In this document: positions 1-12,329 of the stretch, in pieces | Layout: each line of letters opens with the position of its first letter | Numbering within the stretch: the first letter of the stretch is position 1 | Assembly: GCA_015478945.1 (NCBI GenBank) | Contig: JABUQX010126101.1 | Location: 2,501 to 20,792, forward strand | Length of the DNA: 18,292 bases | Origin: Trachelipus rathkii | Lineage: Eukaryota > Arthropoda > Malacostraca > Isopoda > Trachelipodidae | Direction of reading: 5' to 3' | Program-made: the position numbers and the translations under genes | The notes under the pieces: generated by a model | Told to the model about the DNA's origin: nothing | The model's database searches: none | What the model saw: the letters and a program-made list of their open reading frames with translations, nothing else

Positions 1-840
1 AAAATAAAAAAAAAAAAAATAAAAATATAAAGAGTCTATTCAAATTCGATCCTAATTACTGCAGAAAATGAACGAAGAAAAATAATAAAATATTGAAAAA
101 TTAGCAAAAATTCCTCATCACTAGCTGACTATTAGTCGTGTGTAATACATGATATGAAGGAAATTTACATAAGGATATTTCAGATACTATATTATTACCA
201 TAATTATAGATATATATCAAATTATAATTTCATTTGATACTATAATAATATAAAACTATAATAATAACAATAAATAAATAATATAACATAAAAAATAAAA
301 AAAATATATAAAAATAAATATAAAAATAATATAAAAATAATATATATATAAAATAAATAAAAAATAATAATTAAAAAATAAAAATATAATAAACACACAT
401 TATAATAATAATTAAATAAAATATATAAAATAATAATAATAAAAAAATATAAATGTAAAACATGTAATAAAATCAGAAAATCCACAATAAAACAAAACTA
501 CGAACACAATAACATATAATAAAAGAATTGGAGAGAAACGTTTACAGCAAATGCATAACAACTAAATACAAATAAAATAATATAATAAAATAAAAAAATA
601 TAAATATATATAAATAATAAAATAGACAAAATAATACATAATAAAAATACAATAAAGTTATATTCAATACTTCACTATAAAAAAGAATAAAACAAATAAG
701 AAAAAAAGGGAAATACTATAAAAATCGAGAAATCCTTGGTAAAATTTATTAGTTACGGAAAAATGTAAAAAAGAAAAAAATAGAATGCTTAACTCACGCA
801 GAATGCCCAATCAGACAATATAACAATTTTACTACTCTAC
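1..840. repeat. A-rich, G-poor low-complexity DNA
   Basis: The plus strand is dominated by A, with short runs of AAT, ATAA and TATA and very few G. A minus-strand open frame at 240-485 exists only because the complement is almost all T-rich codons, giving a Phe/Ile/Leu/Tyr string with no domain. I see no gene. The A excess over T means this is not a simple (AT)n repeat but a strand-asymmetric low-complexity stretch. Confidence 0.75.
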
Positions 841-1300
841 AAATTCCCCCCCCACAAACAAAAACAAACCATCCCCACCCACAAACCAAAACACACTCAC
901 TAAAAGACACACACACACCCACAACCACACACCCATTAAAATATTAAGATTAAATAAATAATATATAAAATAATATAAATAATAAATAAATAAAAAATAA
1001 TATATTAAAAATAAATAATAAAAAATTTATATAAGTAATAAGAATAAAAAAATAATAAAAATAACACACAATACTACAGCAAAGGAAACAAAATAAATAA
1101 AAATAAAAAAACCAAACTTAAATCCAACACCCGAACAAACAAATAACTAAAACCATACGAATCATCATTCTACATACATAAGACAACACAACAACAATCT
1201 AAACAACATCACAAATACAAAAAAAAAATTGCAATAAAAAAAATCAAAAAAACACACATCATACATTAAAATACTACATCTATCAAATCTACACGCTATT
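841..1300. repeat. C/A-rich, nearly G-free tract with degenerate CA repeat
   Basis: This block starts with an eight-C run and continues through C/A-rich sequence, with a degenerate (CA)n and CCCACA patch to about 935. A-rich DNA with scattered C then runs to about 1300. By hand count only about 11 G occur in 841-1290, against several times as many C. No open frame of note is present. It may be a decayed CA microsatellite in a strand-asymmetric region, or a low-quality consensus. The sequence alone cannot decide. Confidence 0.65.
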
Positions 1301-1924
1301 GTTCGTAGCAACGGAGAAGGCACATTCTTTATATTGTTATTGAATAAATCAGCGTTTCTTTAAATTTAAATTCGACACGAATGATCTTTCACAACCTATT
1401 TTGTTATTTCCAATTAACCATAACATACTTATATATATTTTTACTCGCATAATCTCATTTTTCAATTCATAACCATATAAATTTTCGCCCCAAAACAAAA
1501 TATACATGAACTTCTTAATCCGATTACACATTAAAAAAAAAAATGAGATATATATTTAAAAGACTGATCGTTCTATAACATGTTGACTATACAGAAAATC
1601 GTAAGTTAAGCTCAGATTGCAAAGACATCGGGATATAAAAAATACACCTACTCATAAATATTAAAGAAAATATAAAACGACAAAAAAAAATGTAAGTATC
1701 ATATAAATAAATACACTAAAACTATACTAAAAAATACATTAATTACTACTATACTATCAAATATATTAACATAAACCAATTGTACATATAATCAACAATA
1801 TATACATATTATATATATATAATAATAAAATACAAAATATAATATATAATATAAATATATAACTATAATCCAATATATATCTATATATATATAACTACAT
1901 AAACTCAATCTTATAATATAAAAT
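1301..1924. other. AT-rich intergenic stretch, no gene seen
   Basis: About 620 bases of AT-rich sequence. A 60-codon minus-strand open frame at 1349-1531 has no recognisable motif and is probably chance. From about 1680 onward it becomes short AT/ATA repeats. No RNA gene or element end is recognised before 1925. Confidence 0.5.
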
Positions 1925-2170
1925 CAGTGGTTGGGATTCTTGAAGTAAAAGTACTTGCTAACTTATAGTACTTGTTATACTTAAGTACATATTTTTGGGA
2001 GCTACTTGTAACTTTTAGTCCTAATGTAGCAGTTAATTTTATTACTAAAACCACTGTACTTTTCACATAAATGTACTTGTACTTGTACTATGAGCCTTAA
2101 TATTGTACGTGGTATACTAAATGTGACTTTAGGTATCTCTCTAATGTAAGTAACTTTTTAGGCATTTTTT
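1925..2170 (+). mobile_element. Terminus-like segment of a DNA transposon with GTACTT arrays
   Basis: The segment opens with CAGTGGTTGGGATTCTTG and is followed by many copies of GTACTT, AAGTAC and TACTTG in both orientations up to about 2100. A CAGTG start with dense short subterminal repeats is typical of hAT-like terminal regions. Two readings are possible. It could be one end of a large element whose inverted partner is at 10905-10984. Or it could be a short non-autonomous element: the first eight bases (1925-1932) have an exact inverted match at 2049-2056, giving a 132-base unit. No convincing target-site duplication was found for either reading. Confidence 0.4.
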
Positions 2171-2340
2171 ATAACTTGCAAATTATTAATTTTATTTAAT
2201 TTTCATTTATTATCATTTTCCTACGTATAGATATTATTATTTTTTTTATAAAGTAAATACTAAATAAATTTCCATTTACTGAATGTAATGTAATTGTCCA
2301 CTTATATATATACTCTTAAACTGATATCTATACCCATTAT

Positions 2341-2558
2341 ACACTATCACACCCACTACTACTATATCATTAAATAACTATCTATATGAATAACTATTAT
2401 ATACCTATTGACCAATACCCACAATATATACCTGCTATTCTTATATACCTTATCCTATATTACACCCTCTACTCAAATCACCCATCTAATATATACACTC
2501 TACCTCCCTACACTGTCACTCACATCACCTCCCAAACCCCTACTATCCTCTCTTTCTT
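2341..2558. repeat. G-depleted C/T/A tract
   Basis: This tract is made almost only of A, C and T, with about 5 G in 218 bases by hand count, in irregular CTAC, CCCA and TATACC words. The plus open frame at 2386-2577 (63 codons) comes from this bias: it is rich in Tyr, Pro, Ile and Thr and has no domain, so it is not called as a gene. It resembles the G-poor block at 841-1300, so the two may share a cause. Confidence 0.55.
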
Positions 2559-4170
2559 AGACCGACGTATGTTGTGAAACAATAAACCTAAGTGATACTT
2601 TATAGGCTACTCTCACTATAAATTATCATAAGGGGACAAAGAATTAAAGCAAGCCGCAGACTAGCCTTCTTAATTTCCTAACATTTCATAAGACGTATAA
2701 AAGCGAAAAGAGGGGGTTTACAGAAGGAGGATTATCTTTAAATTAGTGGCTGAAACAAGATAACCGTATAAAGTAGTAGAGGCGCAAATACACATGTTAA
2801 TCCGACTGGAAAATTATATATAGTTCGCATCGAGAAGCTGCAACACAAAACGGGTACAAGAAAGGAAAGACCACCAGGCCAAATAACCCCGACTAACTCC
2901 AGAACATCTCCCTTTGCGTGAAATTACGTACGTCTCGTGGAGCCTACACGTTCTCACTAACGACGCTACAGCGTCTATTAACTTCCTTATGAAGCACACG
3001 CTTACCGGAGAGAAATTACGGAGACTGCAGACCACCCAACACCCTGATCATTAGTTTAGACGAACACGTTCTCCGACCTCTCACACATATCGCGGAGAGC
3101 AGAGATATCATCGACCTAATGTGTTGGGGTTCACAACACAAAGAGCAGGCTATATGGACCAGCCGCAGTTATATCGGAGAGTGCCCACAAATAAAAAGTA
3201 CCAAATACACGTACCTCCGTGATCTCTTAACACGATACAAATACACCCCTGCCTTTACCTGGCAAGTCTATTGCTGGTGAGCATCAACTATATAACTTCT
3301 CTTGAACACCCGGCGAGAATCTCTCTCCACTCTCTCATTCCTCCCGCAATTTTAATATAATAAAATCTCCACTTCCCAATTTCAGCAACCCCATATGCCT
3401 ACTTTTTTTACGAGGCTGAATACAAGTTCATCAGCAATCTTATTATGCTTGTATCTCTCAATCGGTCTCCCAGCCAGTCGACGTGTGACTAATTCTCAAG
3501 AGCACTGACCGAAATACTTGGTTTTAGAGGGGATCAAAGGACCGATCCTTCAAAAAGTTTAGCTCATCACACTTCTAAACTCATCACAGTAAACCACCGA
3601 CGAGAGTCATTGAAAAACGACGAAACAGAACTGAGTTAATCCATAAGACACACATCATTTTTTATCCACGACTAACCGAGGAAACGTATTTAACATCTAT
3701 ATTAACTCATACAGCCTATCGACACTATACTCGCTTCCAAAATAATGATATCTAATTTTACTGTCTAATTTATATAACCCTTTTCTATCATAAAACCCAT
3801 CTAAAAAATCAGAAATTAGGAGTGTGAGAGAGTATGATACGAGTGCAACGTTCACTCTTCACCTCAATTATTTTGTATCAAATTTGTCAAAGCCACATCT
3901 AAACGCACTCATTCTAACGTCCTAAACCGTCGCGAATGTTCACGACCCGCGATAAGATTAGAGATATCCAATTTACTAATTAGTTTTTAAATCGTCGACG
4001 AGCCTTATCAGAAAAAATCAATACGCAAATTGTAAACTACGAAATTTTTAGCTTAACTAAATAAACCCATCTTATTTCAGACCAAATAAAGTCTTAACTA
4101 ACTATGAGTACCTTGAACACACAAGGTTCATATTTATAATTTTACTAAGTTTATTCTAATATATAAAAAA
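2559..4170. other. Moderately complex region, C over G, no gene recognised
   Basis: Base composition is less AT-rich than the flanks and C clearly exceeds G on the plus strand (for example around 3301-3360 and 3541-3600). The longest minus open frame (2814-3035, 73 codons) matches no family I know. Another short open minus frame is at 3385-3474. Neither has coding motifs, and stops are frequent in all frames. This could be an old decayed element whose coding strand was the minus strand. Confidence 0.4.
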
Positions 4171-6200
4171 GCCATATAATAATGACAATGAAATGTTAGC
4201 AACATGCAGAGGGCACTCAAAAAGACTTAGATATACTTTACCTCCACCAAGGATTTATATTTTGGTCAATTACACAGAGATTCATTCTTCATCAAATTGC
4301 ATTTTTAGCCATAAAACTCTCTTAACTTTATCCATTAAATTCTAGTTTTTACTCGAATTTTGTGTATAATCCTGCAATATCGTTTAATTCTCAATCTATT
4401 TTAATTTTTTATTATGCGTAAAACAGCGTCTATAATTTTTTATGAAATTTTATTTAAATATTATTTTTTATATTTAACCCTATAAATTTACAACTACAAG
4501 AATACACTCGTTTTGTATCTAATGGTATTGCTTGCACATGACAACGAAAAGTTTCATTTATAATCATTTAATAATATCATTATTTTTATTTATTTGCACT
4601 ATCGAAAGACCAAGAGAGAGAGAAAAAAAGTGAACTAATAAGTCAACCGACAGTTCTATCTCACATAACCAAAATTCGTGATGTGGAACGAGTAACAATA
4701 TACTGACAATCTATCTTAACGTTTAAAAAATTACCACAACACACACTAGACCCATTTTTATTTTCTTAAAATCTATACATACATCACTATTTTAAAGCAC
4801 AATATCGAGTCACTCCTGTTGGTGTCGATGCTAAATAAATGATATTTTGATTAAAACCAAAGCTACCACTATGTGAATAGAACTAATTCTTTTAACTCTC
4901 ATAGTATATCTCAACTTTTCTATTTCACATTCATTAATCCAATTGAGTCCTACAATCTAACGTTTAAAGAGGAGTCGTCATATTAAATAAATATAAAATT
5001 CATGTATCATATATAAGATGTTCATCATCTTTGTTCCCATCTATCTAAACTGGAATAGTCATACATAATAATATTTTTATTGGAATAGTTTTTTATATAA
5101 TAAAATAACTTGACTTAAAAAATTAAGAATATTATAATTGGCACTAATAAAGAAGACCTTAATATCTTTAATATAATATTTTGATTCAGCACAAAAGTAT
5201 TTATTTAAAGAAATTATTAAAACATACTAAAATTATTATATTGCATAAACGGCTTAATATTTCATTAATAAATAATAATATGACGAGGTAAGATTAATAG
5301 ACTTCTTTCACGATCACATATATGGTATCATAATCTATATAGTTTATTTTTGTGAAGTTATAAAGTATATATTATATGGAAGGAAAATTAAAGGTGTGTA
5401 TATCTTAATCTGTCAAGAGCCTATATTGTTATTTATCTATTACTCACTTACTAGCTCAATTACGGGGTGAAAGCAAATAAACTAATAAAATAATATAATA
5501 AATAATTTAATAAGTAGGAAGTTAAAATAAGTAGACGTTGTGGACATATATTAAAAATGTTAATTATTTTACCTAGGTCTCCTATTCACTTCATTAACGC
5601 TATGATATAGTATAGGTGATGAAAAAGATTAATATTAATTATAATTTAAATCATTTTAAAACAATTCGATGATAATTATAATTACTCCTGAATGTATATT
5701 AGAATTTGGGTGATTAGTTAGATGTAATTGATAAAACAAGGTATAATATATATAAAAAACGTATAACTAAATTTTAAAAATTATACTAGAAAATTTTATA
5801 TTTTTCTTAAAAATTACTTATAATGTCATAAACAGTGCGTATGTGTGTGTCCTGTATTAAAAGTACAACGAAATACTAACATCGTTGAATATATCCAAAC
5901 TTATATAAATATTTCTTATTTGTTAGATTTGTAATATATATATTGATTTAACCTCGCCGTGAAAAAAATTCATGATCATAATATATGATGTTCACTACTT
6001 AATTCTATTGTTCTCCATTTTATATTATAATAATGGAAATATTTTGGAGTAGTTTTATGAAAATTGCTAAAAAATATATATATCTTTCATATATATAATA
6101 TAATGTATAAAGTAGATAACATCTTGTTTTCTAGACATAAGTACATATATTCATAAAGAGAAATTTATAGCATCATTAATATCGTACGGACGAATTCCAT
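4171..6200. other. AT-rich region with weak internal repeats, no gene seen
   Basis: About 2 kb of AT-rich DNA lies between the C-rich and G-rich blocks. I found no open frame worth calling. Two stretches near 4998-5105 and 5966-6055 look like diverged direct copies: both carry ATTCATG, then an AT run, then GATGTTCA, and about 60-80 bases later TTGGAATAGTTTT or TTGGAGTAGTTTT. The similarity was judged by eye only. Confidence 0.4.
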
Positions 6201-9200
6201 TGGAGTGTCGCGAATAAAGATGTATCTAAAATAGCTGTTTTTATTGTTAGAAAGAATGTAATAGTTCGAAAGGGGATGTGTAGGACAGGATCATATCATT
6301 ATTAAGTCCCCGGTCTTCATCAGTAAGAATAATAGCCATCGGAAAATAGGTTAACTGTATTAATGTGTTTTATATAAATTTTATTGAGTTGTCCTAAAGG
6401 GAAGAATAGATAATTGATAAGGTGATAGAATATTTGGTCTGCGAAGTATAGTGGAGAACTGCAATCAATCTTAGGGAGAAGAATAAGGTGCGATGTAGTT
6501 ATATAGTTGGTTATATGAAGAACGATGTTGTGGATCAATCTGAGTACATCTGTGAGTAACAAATTTGTATTTTGAGTAGAATAACGAATTGTATACTCGG
6601 GAGAAGAACTATTCTCGTGTTTTATATAGGATTTTCAGTTATAAGGATTTGCCAGCAAGGCGTATATTGGATTATTAGAAGAATCTATGGCCAGGCTGTT
6701 TCAAGTAGATAAGAGTCGTGTGGCTGTTGAGTTACCAAGACTTCGGGAATGGCGTAAATAGAGACTTATCATAATAAAGTAAATTCGTTCTGACGGACGA
6801 ATAGTGAACCTGCGTCCGCTGTAAAAGAAATCAAATAGATATGCAAAGATTTAAGAGTAATCTTGATTATATTGTTGTAGGATCTATTTAGTGATAAGGT
6901 GTAAAAAGTCGGTGTGAGCGAATTGAACAAAGGATAATTGTGATACAATACTTCTTATGGAACATGAAATGAGCCAAGATTACTGAGCTATATACGGAAA
7001 TGGAAGTATATGAAATAATATCAGGAAATTAGATCGCAAAATATATAAAGCCTGTGGACCCAAAGGTATGAGTTTAGAATCGATCAGAGAAAGAATAGTG
7101 AGATTAGAGTGTGAAGCGGACTTATTTTTACTACAACATTTAGAGGAAAACTTCTTAAAACTCTACCAGGTGAAAAATAATTTTATGAACATTGGAACGA
7201 AATGCAAATGGATTTTAAAATGTGTTCTCTTTCAGTGTGTGGTTAGAAAATCATCCGCCTTGTAAAGAGATATATGCGAAGCGAAATCTGTATACCTCCA
7301 ATCGTAGAACGATTGCCAAAGATGTGTCAGGAGATAAAGTGCAAATTATAGAATAATTTTCGAGTCAGTCTTGAGTACTTAGAAGGGCTTTAGAGATCAA
7401 ATGTAAAATCACTCTAAGTATTGGTGAAATAAAATGGTGTTTATGTGCTTCCGGAAGAACCAATTTCAGTGTGAAAGTTAATTGGTCTAAGACTGGTTTG
7501 AGAAAGATCTGTGGGGTTTCAAGTCGGAAGAAGTAGGTGGTTCCTTGAGATATTAATAATAAGCTATTCCTAGAGCCACAACAACTATACTGTTGAAGAA
7601 CTTTGTGAAATATAATGGCAGCATTTGCCGAGAGAATTGGAATGGCCCAAAAGGGGGAGGGACAGTCGAGTGGCTACGGGGAGTATGTAGAAAATGTTGT
7701 GTTAACAATATGTTCCCCGCTCTGAAGGATAGCTGTACTTTAAATTCACAGACATAGCGTCTATTGTCTGGTTTGCCAAATTCTCTATAGAAAATCGCTC
7801 ATAGGTGCGGCGGTGGGTATATAGGGATCTCTAGTGGTTTTAAGTAGTGCGGCTAGGCGTCTTTAACATATGAGTTGGGGTATCTATGAGAACAAATTTT
7901 ATATTTCGAGAGCGCGATTTAACGATTATCCGTACACATGAAAAATACCACATTGGTGACATTTGTTTAAAATTACAAAGATAGAGCATAAAACCATAGT
8001 AGAATGATAAAACTGTAAAACACACTGAATCGGGATAATCAATTACGAAAAATGAATAAATAAACATAAATGTGCTGTTGCTAAACGTACTGTCGAGAAA
8101 AAAGAGTTCTTCATGTAAGATCGGCATCAGATGAAATTACAGTACGGATAACTCGTTGAAACAAGAAATAAATAACGACATTTACAGACATTAAACAGAA
8201 ACATGAGGAAATTGCGCGGACAATAATTCACACGAGATCTAGTCAACTGCTTGCTTATTCTTTTGGACAAAACTTGTGATATACATCTAGCAGGAAAGGA
8301 AAGTACCTAAGTCTTTGCCGGATCTATTCGTTAATTAATGAGACGAATTCTACACGTTGCTTAAAGTCGCCTGTTGGAGGATATCATATTCGCGCGTAAG
8401 CAAACCAATGGCTTGGTCATTATTCTCCCTTTCCCATTTGCTTCTCTCGATGAAGGAATGGATCGAACAAGACGGCTCCGGTCTCCATTAAATCTGTTTG
8501 TATTCTGTAAATTCCCAGGCAATATTTATTATCGGAAGTGAGTGCCTTTAAGTTTCAATTGGAGTTCCCATTTCGCGCGGAGGGAATTGAACGTCCTGGA
8601 ATGGGTAGACCAGAAGACGATAATAGTTTGGCGAAGAACTGTCCCATCACACCCCCATGAATATTACTGAAAGATAAATTTAGGAAAAAATGCTGGAAGA
8701 CGGGTAGAAGTGCATGGTTTGAAGATTGCATTCTATTGAGGTCTAACAAGAAAACAGGGCGAGACATGTAAATACAAATACCTCCAAAGGATCCGCAATC
8801 ATAGGATCAGGGAAACTCAGAGTAAAAGGGTATGGTGGGGGAGTAATTTGGGTAAAGCTGTAGGGAAATCTTGTAATATGGTTGTCACGGGAGTAACAAG
8901 CCCTCAAAATTCCAAACTCTAAGACCAATTGGCCCGCAGAATGAATTACTTCCTGACGATTTTGTAAGATACGCAGAAAATTAGGGAGCATTCTAAATTT
9001 TCAGAGTTGAGAAGTCCTAATACTCGCGGGTCCCCTGCTGAAAGCTCTAGAGGGCAGGGTGTGGAAGGAGATTGATGTGGTTTAATACCTACGAATGAGG
9101 ATAGTGCGACGTTTTCTAGTATTAAAAAGTTACATTCTCAACTAAATTGGATAAATACGGAGGAGATCTCCAATATATTTATATTTTGAGTTGTTTTTTT

Positions 9201-9950
9201 GCTGTGTAAAACCAGGGCTGGGCCCTATTGATTCGTTTTTGTATATCCAAAGAAACTATCTCTAGATTAACATGTGTTGATATGCTCCAGAAGGGAATTT
9301 AATTTGACTCCTCGTCTTCCCCTACTAATTTTGGTTTGAATAGATTATTCTCCAGAGTTGTTCGTGAGGAAACTGGTTTTTATCATTGATTAATTTATTT
9401 TTTTTAGAACTATCTACTAAATAAAGTTTATGCTTTATAGGACAACCCGTCGTCTATGCATTTTGGCTTATCTTCTTAGAGATGATAGTAACGAATGGCG
9501 GGGTAGAAATTGATGTGACCATATTTGCTCGAAAGATACTCTTGATTTCGTTGATATCATCATTGAGGGTATTTTGAATGGGATGATGATGTGGTCTCTT
9601 CGAAAAAATTTAAAAGAAATAAAATGATGGATCGACAGATTTCATGCAATGATAGGGATTTGAATAAGTGGGAAAATTGAATATCTTGGGAATAAGAATA
9701 AAAAAAGGCTGAGGAAGAATTATTTATCATCATTTCGAAGAAAGTCACACGTTCTTCAACCCATTGGGCAAAAAGGAATTAGAGACGCAAAAATTTTTAT
9801 TGGAAAAATTTATTTCCAGGTATTTTGCTGATAGTTGAGAATTGAAGAATGATGTGATGGTTTTCCCCGTGTATTTGTTGTTTCATTAAAGATCGACTGG
9901 TTGAATAATTATATGAACCGTGAAATCATTCAAATCGGAAAAATGATTCT
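6201..9950. other. G-over-C region without a recognisable gene
   Basis: A long stretch with clear G excess on the plus strand (strong around 6241-6300, 7641-7680 and 8821-8880) and moderate complexity. Open frames are short: 7068-7265 plus (65 codons), 7840-8127 minus, 8555-8767 minus, 8743-8991 minus and 9560-9748 minus. None shows a domain, catalytic motif or splice-site framing I can defend. The purine bias would fit an ancient plus-strand coding unit now heavily mutated, but no transposase, polymerase or integrase motif is readable. It may equally be non-coding. Confidence 0.4.
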
Positions 9951-10904
9951 AAATCTGAGTAAATAAGATATTTAAAAAGTCGTCAAATGTTCGTATAAAT
10001 TTAACGTAGTTATTATATATATTGACGTGAGTTACTAATGTTAGTTATCAAATAAACTATATAAATTCATAGCAGGCTAGCTAATGACATGGGCAGGAAT
10101 CGAGTATAACATTCGGTCCACGATTCAGTATTTATAAGTTAGAGTCAAATGTCAAAGTAACTATTATTAGCCTAAGTATTGGCATATATATATAGCGTTA
10201 AATGAGAAATTAGAATTTAATTTAATTATATATATTTAAATAATACGGATTGATTCAACTCCAGTCATTTTTAATAAAGATTTAAAAAAAATTAGGTAGA
10301 AGTCTTTTTAATCGCCGCTCTCATGGTACGTGAGATAGTTATTGAATGTATCTAAATTACCTTATATACTTATATATATAGTAAGTATAAAAAAAAGTCA
10401 TGATCGATAATATTTAAGGCTTCTACTCCGATACAGTTTATCGATTAAGATAAAATAAATTCGTATCCTTACAGGTAATGTAAATCTCACTCAATGAGAT
10501 AGTGTGTATTTCTTCACGGGTAAGGCTAAAAAACAACGTACCTAATTTAATATTTAGTATAATATAAACATCTATTTAGGAGCTAAGAGAAATAGATGTT
10601 AACACCTCACCATCTTATCAAGTAAAAAACTACTTTAATCCATATTATTGGATAAAAATATCAAAATAAAATACTTTTTTTCTAAGATTTGTGAATGACA
10701 TCATTATATTCCTACGATAATTTGAGAATATCGCGGAGTGTTTTTTTAGTGAGGTGATGTTTAAGAAATATATATATATATAGACTAGATAGACATATCG
10801 GTAAAGTTCTGCGTGTCATTATTCAAGTCTATTTTCAGATAGTAAGTCAACTTTTGTACTGTGCTCGTTTCAGATGTACAATAGTTCCACGTCTTCATCG
10901 TTTA
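9951..10904. other. AT-rich intergenic DNA, no gene seen
   Basis: The sequence returns to an AT-rich, roughly strand-symmetric composition with short TATATA runs (for example 10181-10194 and 10771-10781). No open frame of useful length and no RNA gene was seen. Confidence 0.45.
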
Positions 10905-10984
10905 GTTATTTTTTTTGTACTTGTACTTGACCATGTACTTGTACCTTTTGCGACTTGTATGAAGCATGAGATTCCTAGGTGTTG
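10905..10984 (-). mobile_element. Inverted terminus-like segment with GTACTTGTACTTG array
   Basis: Plus-strand sequence with repeated GTACTTG units (10923-10945) leads to GAGATTCCTAGGTGTTG at 10968-10984. Read on the minus strand it starts CAACACCTAGGAATCTC and then runs into AAGTACAAGTAC-like units. That is the same layout as the segment starting at 1925 (GGGATTCTTG followed by AAAGTACTTG). The match is imperfect. It is a candidate right end of an element that starts at 1925, or a solo related end. The flanking 8-mers (1917-1924 and 10985-10992) do not match. Confidence 0.33.
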
Positions 10985-11159
10985 AAAGCATTTTTTTGTT
11001 CCGGAGAAATATTTACCTTTCTGTTTGATTACTGAAGTTGTAACTACATGAGTGAGAGAACACGGTATACTAAGCGATTACGAGTACTCTTGTACTCTAA
11101 TGTACACTGTGGTTACTCTTCAATATGAATAAATAAATGTAACAAGAAGATATGCACAT

Positions 11160-11433
11160 AATAATATACTATATATTAGATAATTAATTAATATATATAA
11201 TATATTTAATATATATATATATATATATATTATATAATATATATAATATATTATATATTAATATATATTAATATAATTAATATTAATTATATAATATATA
11301 AATATAATTTTATGTATACTATATATATATATATAATTTATATATATATTATATATCTATATATTATATTAATAATAATATGAAATTATAATTATATATA
11401 TATATAAAATTAATATTTATATATATATATAAA

Positions 11434-11470
<37 letters not shown>

Positions 11471-11765
11471 TTTTTAATATTATAATATAATTATAATATA
11501 TATTTAATTAATATATTATATTATATATAATTAATAATATATATAATTATATATTAAATATATAATATATATCTAATATATAATAAGTGTGAATATAATA
11601 TATATATATAATATAATATATATAATAAATATATAATACTTAAGTGGTTATAGCTAGTGTATACTGTGTTTAAATATTAAAAGAACTTTATTATATATAG
11701 TTATAAATATATATATATATATATATGTATATATTAATTATATAATATATTATATATATTAAATT
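11160..11765. repeat. AT/TAATA repeat block
   Basis: Almost pure A/T sequence made of (AT)n runs broken by AATA, TTAATA and TAAT steps, with a short less repetitive gap around 11640-11695. Many segments are self-complementary and could form cruciforms or hairpins. Low complexity, no gene. Confidence 0.85.
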
Positions 11766-11969
11766 TTAACAATTTATCAATTCTAAACTTTTCATAAATA
11801 AATGTAAATAACCTTTTAAATATTAATAAAATATATAGAATATAAAATATAAATAGCTAGATATACTGACTCACAATTAAATAATAGTATATTGTTTGTG
11901 CAAAATTTTATCAATTATATCACAGAGAGCGAATTCATAACATAATTACTTACGCCTTGGGATGATACT

Positions 11970-12120
11970 GCCAATATCAATACCAATACAAATACATACT
12001 ATAAGTATACATACATAGCATACCATACAATACATACATATTACAATACCAATTAACAATTATCACATACATATACATATAATACTATTATACATACATA
12101 CTAATATCATAATATATTAT
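11970..12120. repeat. Degenerate TACA/CATA tetranucleotide repeat
   Basis: A decayed run of TACA, CATA and CAATAC words on the plus strand, with very few G. It resembles an aged tetranucleotide microsatellite. No gene. Confidence 0.6.
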
Positions 12121-12329
12121 AGATGAATTTATTAATTATAATAAGCAAGGAATATAATAAAGTCAGGTAGAATAATGAAGCGTAGATTACCGATAAAAAT
12201 GGCTTTTCACCTGTATCATTTCACTATTTATGAACATTTAAAATCAATAAACTCTTCATTATGAAGAAACGTGATCAGCAGATAAACTTTATCATTAAAT
12301 TTTGGCACCTTATTTAAACAAATCACCTA

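Noticed and set aside
240..485. 81-codon minus-strand open frame rich in Phe, Ile, Leu and Tyr
   Set aside because: It is a translation of A-rich low-complexity DNA. The membrane-like look follows from T-rich codons.
2386..2577. 63-codon plus-strand open frame
   Set aside because: It lies in a G-depleted tract; the lack of G removes most TAG and TGA stops, and the residues are low complexity.
2814..3035. 73-codon minus-strand open frame with several Cys and Arg
   Set aside because: No domain or motif, no flanking splice or start context, and a length easily reached by chance here.
7068..7265. 65-codon plus-strand open frame with a helical-looking start (MSLESIRERIVRLECEADL)
   Set aside because: It looks somewhat protein-like, but I know no family, and there is no upstream or downstream continuation in any frame.
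8555..8991. Two overlapping minus-strand open frames (70 and 82 codons)
   Set aside because: Different frames, no recognisable domain, in a G-rich plus strand where minus-strand stops are scarcer.
9422..9570. Plus-strand stretch reading GQPVVYAFWLIFLEMIVTN, faintly like a reverse-transcriptase core
   Set aside because: The catalytic acidic pair is absent, and sequence on both sides does not continue a polymerase alignment.
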